From contig NW_020169296.1 of NCBI RefSeq assembly GCF_000988165.1, positions 62,001 through 126,000 of the forward strand: a DNA stretch of 64,000 bases. The letters run 5' to 3'. Each line of letters opens with the position of its first letter. Position 1 is the first letter of the stretch. A program made the position numbers and the translations under genes. The notes under the pieces were generated by a model. The model ran no database searches and was not told the DNA's origin. It worked only from the letters and a program-made list of their open reading frames with translations. Shown one piece after another: positions 48,873-58,115 of the stretch. This stretch comes from Vairimorpha ceranae (taxonomy: Eukaryota; Microsporidia; Nosematidae).

Positions 48873-51428
48873 ATGGTAGACTTTCACATTAATAAAGTTC
48901 ATAATTTAATGGAAAATCAAAAAAACATAAGAAACATTTCTGTTATTGCTCACGTAGATCATGGTAAGAGTACTTTGACCGATACACTTGTTATTAAAGC
49001 GAAGATTGTCAGTAAAGATTCTGGTGGTGGTAGGTATATGGATACTAGAAAAGATGAACAGGATAGAGGTATTACTATTAAAAGTACAGCAATTTCATTA
49101 TTCACTAAAATAGATCAAGATGTTATAGATGCATATTCAAAACCAGGTGATATAAATGGTACAGAATTTTTAGTAAATTTGATTGATAGTCCTGGACACG
49201 TGGATTTTAGTAGTGAAGTTACTGCTGCCTTAAGAGTCACTGATGGTGCTTTAGTAGTTGTTGATTGTGTTGAAGGTATTTGTGTACAAACAGAAACAGT
49301 GTTAAATCAGGCTATGGAAGAAAGAATTGTGCCTACTCTTGTTTTAAATAAATTAGATAGAGCTATTTTAGAGTTAGAATTTCCTCAAGCAAAACTTGCA
49401 GAAAGTTTAAGAAGAAGGATTGAAGGATTTAACGCCAAGCTATCACAGTTAGGACATACTTTTAAGGTTGAATCTCTTATGCCTGAAAAAAATGAAATTT
49501 CTTTCTGTTCAGGTTTACAAGGATGGGGATTTACACTCAGGACGTTTGCTAGGTTTTATTTAAAAAAGTTTAAAGCATCTGGATTTGAAGGTGAAAAAAG
49601 ACTTTCTAAGCTTTTATGGAGTATTCAGGTGTCATGTAGTTCTTCAGATCCTTGGGATCCAAATATGAAATTCATTAAATCTCAAACGCCCAATTCTGAA
49701 ATGTCACCATTTGTGGTTTTTGTTCTTAATCCTATTTATAAAGTAAGAGACTTGTGTAATGAAGGAAAGATTGAAGAAATAAAAGAGTACCTTTCAAAAT
49801 ACAACGTAGACTTTAAGAATGTTGTTCTTATGGGAGAAGGTAAATCACTTTTTAAAGTTGTTATGCGTACATGGTTACCTGCCGCTGAATGTTTATTGGA
49901 ACAAATTGTTCTTAAGCTACCTAGCCCTCTTCAGTCACAAGCTGTCAGATATGATCATCTTTATGAAGGACCCGCCGATGATGAAATAGCCCAGGCTATA
50001 AAAAAGTGTGATCCGTCAGAGAGTGCACCTGTCATGATGTATGTTTCTAAAATGGTTCCAGGTAATGATAATAGATTTATAGCTTTTGGTAGAGTGTTAT
50101 CTGGTTCAATTCAACCAGGTATGAAGATTAGAGTACAAGAGCCTGGTTATTCACCGTCCTGTACTTCCAATGCTAACAATGCACTAGTTCATAATAAGTC
50201 GGTTTTAAGAGTTGTCGTTATGATGGGAAGAATTAATAAAGATGTTCCAAGTTGTCCAGCTGGTAATATTGTTGGTATTGTAGGTATCGATGACTGTCTT
50301 AAAAAGACTGGTACTATTACTAACATTGAAAATGCTTACAATGTTAAATCAATGAAGTTTTCTGTTTCTCCTGTTGTAAAAGTCGCAGTAAATGCTAAAA
50401 AGGCAGAAGATTTGGGAAAATTGCAAGAAGGTCTCAATAAATTAGCACAGTCCGATCCACTTTGTCTTGTAGAAAGAAATGATAAAGGACAAAGTACTAT
50501 TGCATGTGCAGGAGCTTTACATTTAGAAATTTGTCTAAAAGATCTAGAAGAGTTGTATGCTAAGGTCCCTATTGTTTATGATGACCCGCTTGTCACTTAT
50601 TTTGAGGGAGTTACTGAAGCTGTTACTGCACCAAAGATGACTAAATCTGCCAATAAACATAATAGGCTTTACATGACAGTAGAACCTTTAGATGAAGATC
50701 TTACTAAGTCACTTATTGATGTAAAATGTGACAATCAGAAACAGTTAGCTGCTAATTTTAGAGAGATGTTAAACATTAATGAAGATTGGGTTAAAAAGAT
50801 TTGGTCTATGGCGCCTGAACTTACACCTGAAAATATGTTAGTTGATGGAACTAAAGGTATTTCTATCATCGGAGAAATTAAAGAACATCTTAATACTGGT
50901 TTTAAAGCTGCCGTAGGAGAAGGTCCCCTTATTGGAGAAACAATGAGAGGTGTAAGATTCGATCTAAAGGATGCTACTTTACACGCTGATTCTATTCATA
51001 GAGGTATTAATCAATTATTACAGCCCACTATTAAATTATGTAAAGGTCTTTTACTTGCTGCTGATCCTGTTTTGTACGAACCAATTTTTAAAGTTGATAT
51101 TGTTACGCCCGATGAATATATTGGAACTGTCACTACCATCCTTTGTGGCAAGAGAGGAACAGCTGAAGAATTTACAAGTTTAGCTGGTAATGTTACAACT
51201 CTTATTGAAGGAACTTTACCAGTCCGAGAATCTTTTACTTTTAATGAAGAATTAAAATCTGCTACACAAGGCAAAGCGGGTGCTTCTTTATCATTTTCTC
51301 ATTATGCTACTTTACCAGGTTCATTATCCGATGAAGGAAGCTTGATGGCTAAGACGGTTGCTCAAGTTCGTCAGATTAAGAAGATAACTACATCACTTAA
51401 TCCGGAAGATTGGTTTGATAGGCTATAA
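48873..51428 (+). CDS. EFT1: Translation elongation factor 2 (eEF2)
   Basis: The ribosomal translocase GTPase, 851 aa. G1 is AHVDHGKST, switch 2 follows as DSPGHVDFSSEV, and G4 is NKLDRA. A DxRxDEQxRGITIKST block gives switch 1. Domain IV carries FDLKDATLHADSIHRGINQL, in which the His of IHRG is the residue other eukaryotes turn into diphthamide, so that target is present. Domain V ends LSDEGSLMAKTVAQVRQIKK and closes with ..NPEDWFDRL (family LDKL). CACCCCAAAA immediately precedes the ATG. A second Met at residue 13 is nearer the usual N-terminus, but the C-run supports the first. Strong codon bias fits high expression. Confidence 0.97.
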   Translation: MVDFHINKVHNLMENQKNIRNISVIAHVDHGKSTLTDTLVIKAKIVSKDSGGGRYMDTRKDEQDRGITIKSTAISLFTKIDQDVIDAYSKPGDINGTEFLVNLIDSPGHVDFSSEVTAALRVTDGALVVVDCVEGICVQTETVLNQAMEERIVPTLVLNKLDRAILELEFPQAKLAESLRRRIEGFNAKLSQLGHTFKVESLMPEKNEISFCSGLQGWGFTLRTFARFYLKKFKASGFEGEKRLSKLLWSIQVSCSSSDPWDPNMKFIKSQTPNSEMSPFVVFVLNPIYKVRDLCNEGKIEEIKEYLSKYNVDFKNVVLMGEGKSLFKVVMRTWLPAAECLLEQIVLKLPSPLQSQAVRYDHLYEGPADDEIAQAIKKCDPSESAPVMMYVSKMVPGNDNRFIAFGRVLSGSIQPGMKIRVQEPGYSPSCTSNANNALVHNKSVLRVVVMMGRINKDVPSCPAGNIVGIVGIDDCLKKTGTITNIENAYNVKSMKFSVSPVVKVAVNAKKAEDLGKLQEGLNKLAQSDPLCLVERNDKGQSTIACAGALHLEICLKDLEELYAKVPIVYDDPLVTYFEGVTEAVTAPKMTKSANKHNRLYMTVEPLDEDLTKSLIDVKCDNQKQLAANFREMLNINEDWVKKIWSMAPELTPENMLVDGTKGISIIGEIKEHLNTGFKAAVGEGPLIGETMRGVRFDLKDATLHADSIHRGINQLLQPTIKLCKGLLLAADPVLYEPIFKVDIVTPDEYIGTVTTILCGKRGTAEEFTSLAGNVTTLIEGTLPVRESFTFNEELKSATQGKAGASLSFSHYATLPGSLSDEGSLMAKTVAQVRQIKKITTSLNPEDWFDRL

Positions 51429-51580
51429 TTAAATCAATTTAATTTCAAAAATAATTTTTACATTTTGCTAACTTTTCTTCTTTTATGCAATAATAATTTT
51501 TTATGAAAGTCTTAGTTTGTTTGTTAACACAACGTTGTGGTAAATAAACAAAAAATAATATAAATTTTACAATATTTTAT

Positions 51581-51859
51581 TTACGTCTCTCTATCTTTTA
51601 ATAGATTATTTAAAAAGTTATATTTGCTATTTTCTTCTATTGCTTTTTTTATATGATCTACTGTAATTCTGTTTCCTTTTTTGCTTTTTAATTCTTCATA
51701 AGTTAAAGTGACTAGGTCTTTTAAAAATAGTTCCATTGCCTTTCCTGCAATGAAAGGGACACTAATGCCCATTTTACCTACATCTTCATTTGATTGCATA
51801 ATTTTCTTTAGACGAGCAGCAGGGAAAAGAGATCTTAATTTTTTAGAATTATCTGACAT
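51581..51859 (-). CDS. BUR6: NC2-alpha (BUR6/DRAP1) histone-fold repressor
   Basis: A 92-aa histone-fold protein matching the alpha subunit of negative cofactor 2, which with NC2-beta (Dr1) binds TBP-DNA and regulates Pol II initiation. FPAARLKKIMQSNEDVGKMG (human [20 protein letters not shown]) and VPFIAGKAMELFLKDLV (human VPVIISRALELFLESLL) are followed by RITVDHIKKAIEENSKYNFL (human [20 protein letters not shown]). The protein stops after the fold. The frame is open 14 codons further upstream from a TTG, but ATCCCTCT before the ATG at 51859 fixes the start. It is convergent with eEF2. Confidence 0.88.
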   Translation of the reverse strand: MSDNSKKLRSLFPAARLKKIMQSNEDVGKMGISVPFIAGKAMELFLKDLVTLTYEELKSKKGNRITVDHIKKAIEENSKYNFLNNLLKDRET

Positions 51860-51901
51860 AGAGGGATCAAGACTATAATTTTTTGTGGATGAAAACAACA
51901 A

Positions 51902-52273
51902 AAAAACAAAAATGTATTTTTTAAAATTGTGTTAGTATTTTTTAAAAATTAAATATTTACATATATTTTTAAGAATGTCGTATTTTTTATTACTGTAAGT
52001 AAATATCCTTAAACTTGGATCAATTAACAAATACAATTTAAAGTGAATTTATTTATTAACACTTAAATTTCACATTTAAAATAAAATATGTTACTTTAAA
52101 AGGTTAATGACGTGACTCATAAAAAAATAAGTTAAAAAATTATTAAGAAATAAAACTACAATTTAAAAAAAGATATTAAGTAATTTAGCAACGAATTTAT
52201 ACCTTCAAATATTTTGAAATTTTTTGTTATCGCGATTTAGTAACTGTTAAAAATAATTAATATCCCATCCCTT
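51902..52273. other. Divergent promoter region BUR6 / TSR2-like
   Basis: About 370-410 AT-rich bases. CCC runs lie next to both ATGs (ATCCCTCT and CCCATCCCTT). No other feature was seen. Confidence 0.55.
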
Positions 52274-52645
52274 ATGTCCAATCTCGATAACCGAGTTTTA
52301 AATGTCATAAAAAAATCTTCTTTATTTTCTCTAGTACAATCTTTATCAGAAGAGGACATTATTACAAATTTAGCTATTAAAGTAGAAGACATCCTCAGTA
52401 AATCCGATAAATCCTTTAATGATAAGCAGGACGATTTGTCTGATTTTATATTAGATTATCTTGAATCATATAATATTGAAATAGATACAAACGAAGCAGA
52501 TGCTATTGCAAATATTTTGGTTTGGATTTATGAAGAAAATAAAATGCAACAAAATGAGATGTACAATAAAATTATGCAGATTAAAAGCCCTGAGCCGGCA
52601 CAACAAGAAATATCTGATTATGAAAGTGAAATAGTAGATCATTAA
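52274..52645 (+). CDS. TSR2-like pre-rRNA processing / eS26 chaperone
   Basis: A 123-aa acidic helical protein. Residues about 35-100 match the Tsr2 family pattern. IKVEDILSKSDKSFNDKQDD (human AVEDYFMRNADLELDEVED) is followed by LSDFILDYLESYNIEID (human FLGELLTNEFDTVVED) and a closing helix IANILVWIYEENKMQQNEM. Tsr2 delivers eS26 to pre-40S particles. The N-terminal W-LQ-AV-N-FGG signature is not clear (LFSLVQSLSEED instead), so confidence is moderate. CCCATCCCTT directly precedes the ATG. SF3b2 follows 94 bases downstream on the same strand. Confidence 0.5.
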   Translation: MSNLDNRVLNVIKKSSLFSLVQSLSEEDIITNLAIKVEDILSKSDKSFNDKQDDLSDFILDYLESYNIEIDTNEADAIANILVWIYEENKMQQNEMYNKIMQIKSPEPAQQEISDYESEIVDH

Positions 52646-52739
52646 ATAAATATTATTATTATTAGGTTTTCTTAGCTTTATATCCATTTAGATGTTTATT
52701 GTCTTTGTAAATTTTTATTAAGAAAACCCTTCCTAGTTT

Positions 52740-53525
52740 ATGTACAAAGAAGTACCAAAAGAATATGCTTTTATCTACCGAAACAAAAGAAATCCTATAA
52801 ACAAAAAAGAATCAAAAAAATTACACAGACAAGCTTTATACAACAGACTTAAATCAATTTCTCCTTATCCTCATTTAGTAGAAGTAGAAGATGTAAAAAG
52901 CGAGGATCCTATTTTTTACAACAAAATAAAAAATTTGCATAGTTCTGTTCCAGTGGTTAAAAGATGGAAAAATAAATTTCTTTTTCCTATAAATTTTAAT
53001 AAAAAAGAGTATACAATACCTATATCCATTATTAATACAGGATTAGATCTTCTGAGACAGAATATAATACAAATAAAGAAAAATCAAACAGACAAAGAAA
53101 AATTTCTATCTAAATTATTTCCTAAGCTTGGCAGTGCTTCAATAAATCCTAAAAAGCTTTATGAGGCATTTTCTCCATTTAGACCGTTTATGTTTCCATA
53201 TGGGGAAGTATTTGATTTTACATGGGAAACAGAAAAGAAGCGATATTGCCCTGGAATGCTTACAGATGAACTGAAAAAGGCGCTAGGAATGACAGAATTC
53301 TCACCACCACCGTGGATTTTTAAAATGCAAAAAATCGGGCCTCCACCATCCTATCCTGATTTAAAGATACCTGGTGTAAATGCTAATATTCCACCAGGAT
53401 GTCAATATGGATATGAACCAAATAAATGGGGTAAGCCTTGTTTTGTGCCAGAAGAGAAAGAAGAATACATCTTTAATTTAGAAAATCAATATTTATCACT
53501 TAAACCAAAGAAACCTGATATTTAA
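52740..53525 (+). CDS. CUS1: Splicing factor SF3b subunit 2 (CUS1/SAP145)
   Basis: A U2 snRNP component, 261 aa against 895 in human, reduced to the conserved core. A DUF382 region (HSSVPVVKRWKNKFLF) carries the family V-x-V-P-x-H/R-W segment. It is followed by a PSP domain: FSPPPWIFKMQKIGPPPSYP, DLKIPGVNANIPPGCQYG, and YEPNKWGKPC (human YPNLKIPGLNAPIPEGCSFGY...GGWGKPP). Retention of SF3b2 means this organism keeps a spliceosome, so introns and snRNAs should exist elsewhere. AACCCTTCCTAG precedes the ATG. Confidence 0.93.
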   Translation: MYKEVPKEYAFIYRNKRNPINKKESKKLHRQALYNRLKSISPYPHLVEVEDVKSEDPIFYNKIKNLHSSVPVVKRWKNKFLFPINFNKKEYTIPISIINTGLDLLRQNIIQIKKNQTDKEKFLSKLFPKLGSASINPKKLYEAFSPFRPFMFPYGEVFDFTWETEKKRYCPGMLTDELKKALGMTEFSPPPWIFKMQKIGPPPSYPDLKIPGVNANIPPGCQYGYEPNKWGKPCFVPEEKEEYIFNLENQYLSLKPKKPDI

Positions 53526-53630
53526 GGTAAATTATTTGATTTTTATATTCTATGATTTTAAACTACAATTACTTTTTTATTTAATAATTTATGACTGATT
53601 TTAATTTATATTTTTTTATTTTTTGTATTT

Positions 53631-54524
53631 ATGCATATGGAGAAATATAAATTTATTGAAAAATTGGGTCGAGGTACACATGGTACAGTGTATTTACTTG
53701 AAAGTCCTGATAATAAACAACTTGTTTGTAAATCAGTTGTAGAAAAGCATCTTAAACATGCTAAGAGAGAAGTGTCTATTTTAAGTACATTAAGTCATAA
53801 AAGAATTATAAAATTAGTCGAATTTGTTCAATCTAAAGGATCTTCTTTTATTATTCTTGAATATGCCAATAGAGGTACTTTAGAAACAGTGATATCATTT
53901 TTTATTCAAAAAAATAGAAAAGCTACAAATTTTCTTTTATGGTCAGTATTCTCTCAAGTTGCCGAAGGACTAGAATATCTTCATTCAAAAAGTATTATAC
54001 ACAGAGATATTAAACCCAGTAATATTCTTATAAATTCTGTTGACTTTAACAGAGAAGAAATACTTAATTTTAAAATTTGTGATTTCAGCCTTTCATATCA
54101 ACTGTGTGATGAATTTACAGAATCTTCCATTGTAGGCACTCCTTTTTACATGGCACCAGAAATTGTAAATAAAATTAAATATAACACTGGCGTAGACATA
54201 TGGGGCCTAGGAGTAATATTATATGAACTAGGAAGTTTAACAAAACCTTTTAAAGGAGAAAATAGAACAGAATTATACAAACAAATAAAAAAACAAGTAA
54301 TAAAAATAGATTTTATAAAAGACAAAGATCTAGTAGATTTGTTATTAAAATGCTTATCTAGAACCAATAGAATTACCGCACAGGAAATATTAAATAACTC
54401 TAATGTTAAACTGCATTTGACAATCTTGGATTTGAAACATAAAGATTTAAAAATTGAAGAATTGCAAAAAAAAGTGAATGTTCTTGAGAAAAGATTAGAA
54501 TGGCCGCCTACTCCTAATAAATAA
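53631..54524 (+). CDS. NEK-like serine/threonine protein kinase
   Basis: A 297-aa kinase with a complete catalytic domain (residues about 4-265): Gly loop GRGTHGTV, Lys in LVCKSV, alpha-C Glu in AKREVSIL, HRDIKPSNIL, then DFSLSYQL in place of DFG (Gly to Ser), TPFYMAPE, and DIWGLGVILYEL. The spacing and the Asn-rich insert between lobes resemble NIMA/NEK and Kin3-type kinases. The tail is a short coiled coil (KIEELQKKVNVLEKRLE), also common in NEKs. A second ATG lies two codons downstream. No CCC/GGG run is close. A Ca/CaM-type or polo-like assignment is less likely. Confidence 0.85.
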   Translation: MHMEKYKFIEKLGRGTHGTVYLLESPDNKQLVCKSVVEKHLKHAKREVSILSTLSHKRIIKLVEFVQSKGSSFIILEYANRGTLETVISFFIQKNRKATNFLLWSVFSQVAEGLEYLHSKSIIHRDIKPSNILINSVDFNREEILNFKICDFSLSYQLCDEFTESSIVGTPFYMAPEIVNKIKYNTGVDIWGLGVILYELGSLTKPFKGENRTELYKQIKKQVIKIDFIKDKDLVDLLLKCLSRTNRITAQEILNNSNVKLHLTILDLKHKDLKIEELQKKVNVLEKRLEWPPTPNK

Positions 54525-55036
54525 TGTAATTTAAAATGTTTTGGTTTTTTTCATAAATAAATATTTTGAATTTTATGTCAGAAAATTAAAGGTTAATTCT
54601 TATATTTTACAAAGTTATAAAAAAAATTGACTATCTTAATATTTGTCAAATTAATCTTAACATTCACTTTTATGTGCAATTTTCAAATAATCGAGTCAAA
54701 AAAAATTTAAAAAAATCATTTTTAACTTTGTTAATCTGTTACTCGGTCTCGTGTATTAAAATTTTTATAGATTAAATCAGCCATAAAATTATCAGATTTC
54801 AAATTTTTACGTAAACAATAGATAATTTCTTTTATTAAATCTGCTTAAAAGTTCAATATTTGTTGTAATTTTTTGATAAATTTTTAAAAATTAATGCAAT
54901 GTTTTAAATATTATTTACAATATTTTTAAAATTTTTACTTTAGTATTATTTAAATATGTAAAAAACCTCTATCATTCTATGATAGATTAAATTTTGTTTC
55001 ACATGTACACAATGAAGTTTGAATCTTTGTAAACAA
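54525..55036. other. Intergenic AT-rich stretch
   Basis: About 510 bases between the kinase and the zinc transporter. A short palindrome ATCAT-TCT-ATGAT lies near 54971. No gene was seen. Confidence 0.55.
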
Positions 55037-56083
55037 ATGTTTGAGAAAATGCTAAAATATATAAAATTTTCATTGAAGATGCAAAATAAAGTTCAGAATA
55101 ATACTTGTTCACATCTAACATGTTCTACAGATGCAGACATCTCGAAAATTACTAAAGTGTCAGTAATAATTTCTATTTTCATGATAATCGAATTTTGGGG
55201 ACACTACAGAACTAACAGTTTATCACTGTTAGCAGACTCGCTACATTTGTTGGTTGATATTTTTGGATTCGGCGTAAGTTTATTTTCCCTTTATTGGTCG
55301 AAAAAATCTTCTAATTCTCGCATGACTTTTGGATACCATAGAATAGAAATAATAGGTTCACTTTTCTCTATAGGCTTAATATGGGTGGCTGTAGCTTATT
55401 TAATATTTGAATCAATACATAAAATTATACATCCAAAAGAAATAGACGGGGGAATGTTTTTTGGAATAGCGGTTGTCGGATTTTTCGTTAATCTACTGGC
55501 TATTTATGTTTTACATTACGACGATTATTCGCACCAGTTAAAACACAAAAACTTAAATATAAGAGCTGCTTATATACACATTATTGGGGACTTAATACAA
55601 TCAGTTGGTGTCATTATTGCAGGCATTTTTACTTTTTTTTATCCTGGAAAAATTATCTTTGACGTTTTGTGTACTATTTCATTTTCTATTATTGTGTTAG
55701 GATCTACATTTTTTGTAATAAAAGACGGGTTTTATATTTTAGCAGAAGGTGCACCGAAAAATATTTCAGTCGACGAAATTAAAGGTGATATACTTGAACT
55801 TGATAATGTTTATAAAGTGTTAGAAATTTATACATGGACACTCTCTACAAATTGTAATGCTGTAATGATAACAGTTATGGCTGATGATTTACTAATTAGT
55901 GATTATGAACAATTGTTGCGAACGATAAGGAAAATTTTGAGTGAAAAATATGATTTCGGTGTTATTAATATTCAGATAGATACTCCTTGTTCTCACTACG
56001 GTACTGATGGATTTTTAGTTGATGGTACATGTATAGATGTACAAAAGACGCTGTTTAATAATGACAGCTATATACAACAATAA
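55037..56083 (+). CDS. Cation diffusion facilitator, zinc transporter (ZnT/ZRC1-like)
   Basis: A six-helix CDF antiporter, about 348 aa, that moves zinc out of the cytosol into organelles. Helix 2 holds ADSLHLLVD with the His-x3-Asp of the transport site. Helix 5 holds HIIGDLIQSVGV with the second His-x3-Asp. RMTFGYHRIEIIGSL is the ZnT signature between helices 2 and 3. An H-loop-like HYDDYSHQLKHK lies between helices 4 and 5 but is short. The cytosolic C-terminal domain includes VYKVLEIYTWTLS and the metal-binding Cys/His region DTPCSH. The start is uncertain: ATGs at 55037, 55049 and 55079 are all possible, and no CCC/GGG run is near. Confidence 0.88.
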   Translation: MFEKMLKYIKFSLKMQNKVQNNTCSHLTCSTDADISKITKVSVIISIFMIIEFWGHYRTNSLSLLADSLHLLVDIFGFGVSLFSLYWSKKSSNSRMTFGYHRIEIIGSLFSIGLIWVAVAYLIFESIHKIIHPKEIDGGMFFGIAVVGFFVNLLAIYVLHYDDYSHQLKHKNLNIRAAYIHIIGDLIQSVGVIIAGIFTFFYPGKIIFDVLCTISFSIIVLGSTFFVIKDGFYILAEGAPKNISVDEIKGDILELDNVYKVLEIYTWTLSTNCNAVMITVMADDLLISDYEQLLRTIRKILSEKYDFGVINIQIDTPCSHYGTDGFLVDGTCIDVQKTLFNNDSYIQQ

Positions 56084-56783
56084 AAATTTACGCTTTAAAA
56101 GATTTAGGACTCAAATTTTTTAATACTTTAAAAAATATCAAAATACTTAATTAATAAATTTTTAATTTATATAACATGACATATTTTTCTTTCAATTATA
56201 TGACTTTAACAATGCAGATATATTTAATCTTTTAAATTGTCGTTTAAAATAGAAAAAGCTATATAAACATATTTAAACTACAAAAATTAATTATCATATA
56301 TTTCAACTAAAACGTCAAAGTAGGTATAAACTTTTGTACAATAAAATTACAAATTTTTTACGCTATTATTGGATCTCTTAAAATATTTTTAAAATACTTT
56401 TTATGATTTTAATACAATTTTGAATTACGAAGGCCGTTTTGTGCCTATTTTGTTTGAAAACAAACAAATTTTGCCAAAAAATGTAGTACAATTCTTTAAA
56501 CAATAAGTTATTTCATCAAAAGTGATTATGAATTAAAAATCAAAGGATTCTGGTGTACTAAATATTTATTAAACTATTATTTTTGCTTGTAGTTTTATAT
56601 TTAAAAACAGCGTATAGTCTAAATGCTAATCATTATTTTTTTACAAAGCAAAGCATACACTATAAATTTAATAGGTTTAAATACTTTTAAAAGTACTTGT
56701 AAATCTGTCAAATATAAAATTTATCATAAGCGTTATTTAAAAGTAAAACAACTTCAAAAAGTTGTTAATAAACAGGGCTTTAA
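56084..56783. other. Intergenic AT-rich stretch
   Basis: About 700 bases between the zinc transporter and TRM8. No gene, tRNA or clear repeat was found. Confidence 0.55.
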
Positions 56784-57428
56784 ATGAATAAAAATATTTC
56801 AAAAAGAGATTATAGACAGCGAGCACATTCTAATCCCTTTAAAGATACTGACATAACAATACCAACATCACCAGATTCTATAAACTGGCTGGAATATTTC
56901 AAAAATGGACAACCACCCAGTTTCTTAGATGTTGGTTGCGGTTATGGTAAATTTTTAATGCTTGAAAATCAAAATAACATATTGGGCCTAGAAATAAGAG
57001 ATAAGGTATACAGATATGTAAGAGATAGGATTAATAAAGATAGTCTTGATAATTGTGCAATAATGAAAACTAACGCTCTGCTTTTTTTACCAAACATTTG
57101 TCATAAATTAAGTATAGAAAAAATTTTTATTTTGTTCCCTGATCCACATTTCAAAAAACGAAAACAAAAAGGGAGAGTTATTTGTAAACAAATGATGCAC
57201 ATTTATGCTTATATTCTTCGTGAAAGGGGTAGACTTTATATTTCTACCGATGTGATAGCATTGTTTAATGACATGAAAGACGTTATTAAAAAAAGTGGAC
57301 TATTTAAAGAAATTGAAGATCCAGAGGATATTTATTTTGAAAGGACGTTAAAAGAAACAGATGAAGCTTTAAGAGCGGGCATAAAAACGGGGCAGATATT
57401 TGCTTGTATTTTTGAAAAAATTAATTAA
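56784..57428 (+). CDS. TRM8: tRNA (guanine-N7)-methyltransferase TRM8/METTL1
   Basis: A 214-aa SAM-dependent enzyme that makes m7G46 in tRNA, with Trm82/WDR4 as partner. The start RDYRQRAHSNPFKDT matches the family (RQRAHSNP). The SAM motif is FLDVGCGYGKFLM, then GLEIRDKVYRYV with the acidic ribose-binding Glu. KIFILFPDPHFKKRKQKGR gives the catalytic-Asp PDPHFKK signature, and TDVIALFNDM follows. FERTLKETDEALRAG is the C-terminal block (family TEEGKKVER-like). CAGGGCTTTAA precedes the ATG. It is convergent with the following small gene, 5 bases apart. Confidence 0.95.
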   Translation: MNKNISKRDYRQRAHSNPFKDTDITIPTSPDSINWLEYFKNGQPPSFLDVGCGYGKFLMLENQNNILGLEIRDKVYRYVRDRINKDSLDNCAIMKTNALLFLPNICHKLSIEKIFILFPDPHFKKRKQKGRVICKQMMHIYAYILRERGRLYISTDVIALFNDMKDVIKKSGLFKEIEDPEDIYFERTLKETDEALRAGIKTGQIFACIFEKIN

Positions 57429-57433
57429 ATTTA

Positions 57434-57667
57434 TTATTTCTCGTTTTCTTCTTTTTTCTCCTTTTGTTCCTGCTCATATCTCTCTCTTTCTTCTCTTAAA
57501 AGCCTCTCTTCTCTTAATCTTTGTTCTAGCTTTTCTGATTCAGTTGGTTTAGTTACAATATAAATCACTAGCACTACAATTGCTAAACTTATTATTAAAC
57601 ATAGCGTGTACATTGCAGCTGTAAAATCTGTAAAAATTTTCAAAAATGATTCTAAGATAGATGCCAT
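57434..57667 (-). CDS. Small single-pass membrane protein with charged coiled-coil tail, 77 aa
   Basis: Unrecognised. Residues about 20-38 form one hydrophobic helix (LCLIISLAIVVLVIYIV). The remaining 37 residues are a highly charged Glu/Arg/Lys helix (LREERLLREERERYEQE). It overlaps no other gene, and its stop lies 5 bases from the TRM8 stop. No C- or G-run precedes the ATG, but the composition contrast with the flanks and the membrane-plus-charged-tail layout suggest a real protein. Function unknown. Confidence 0.6.
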   Translation of the reverse strand: MASILESFLKIFTDFTAAMYTLCLIISLAIVVLVIYIVTKPTESEKLEQRLREERLLREERERYEQEQKEKKEENEK

Positions 57668-58115
57668 TATTTTTTTATTTTTATTTTACTGACCTGATTA
57701 AATTAAAAAGATGAAACAGTTTTAAACATTGTTTTAATAAAAAGTAGTAAAATGTCCTGTTTGACTTGAGGTTTATTTTCAATTAATACTTTTTAATTAT
57801 TTGAATTTTTGAAAAATCATATCAAATTATAAAACGGTTAGTCAAGAATTATATCGTTTTATATGAAAAATATTAATTTGTCAAAATTAAAAAATATAAG
57901 AATCATTAAAAATAATCTTTTTGTAAATTTTTGTCACAATCCATATTGTTTTATTTTAAAAAAAAATTCAATTTTTTAATTTTTTTTTTACTTCAAATAA
58001 ACGCATAATTTACTTTTACGAACAAATTTATAGATCTCAAATCTTTAACATAATTATTTAGTTGATAAATAGAAAAAAAATTTAATGTAATTTACCTTGG
58101 CAATGCTCGGCAGAG
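57668..58115. other. Intergenic AT-rich stretch
   Basis: About 450 bases between the small membrane protein and the syntaxin-like gene. A G+C-richer patch near 58090-58115 abuts the gene end. Nothing else was seen. Confidence 0.55.
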
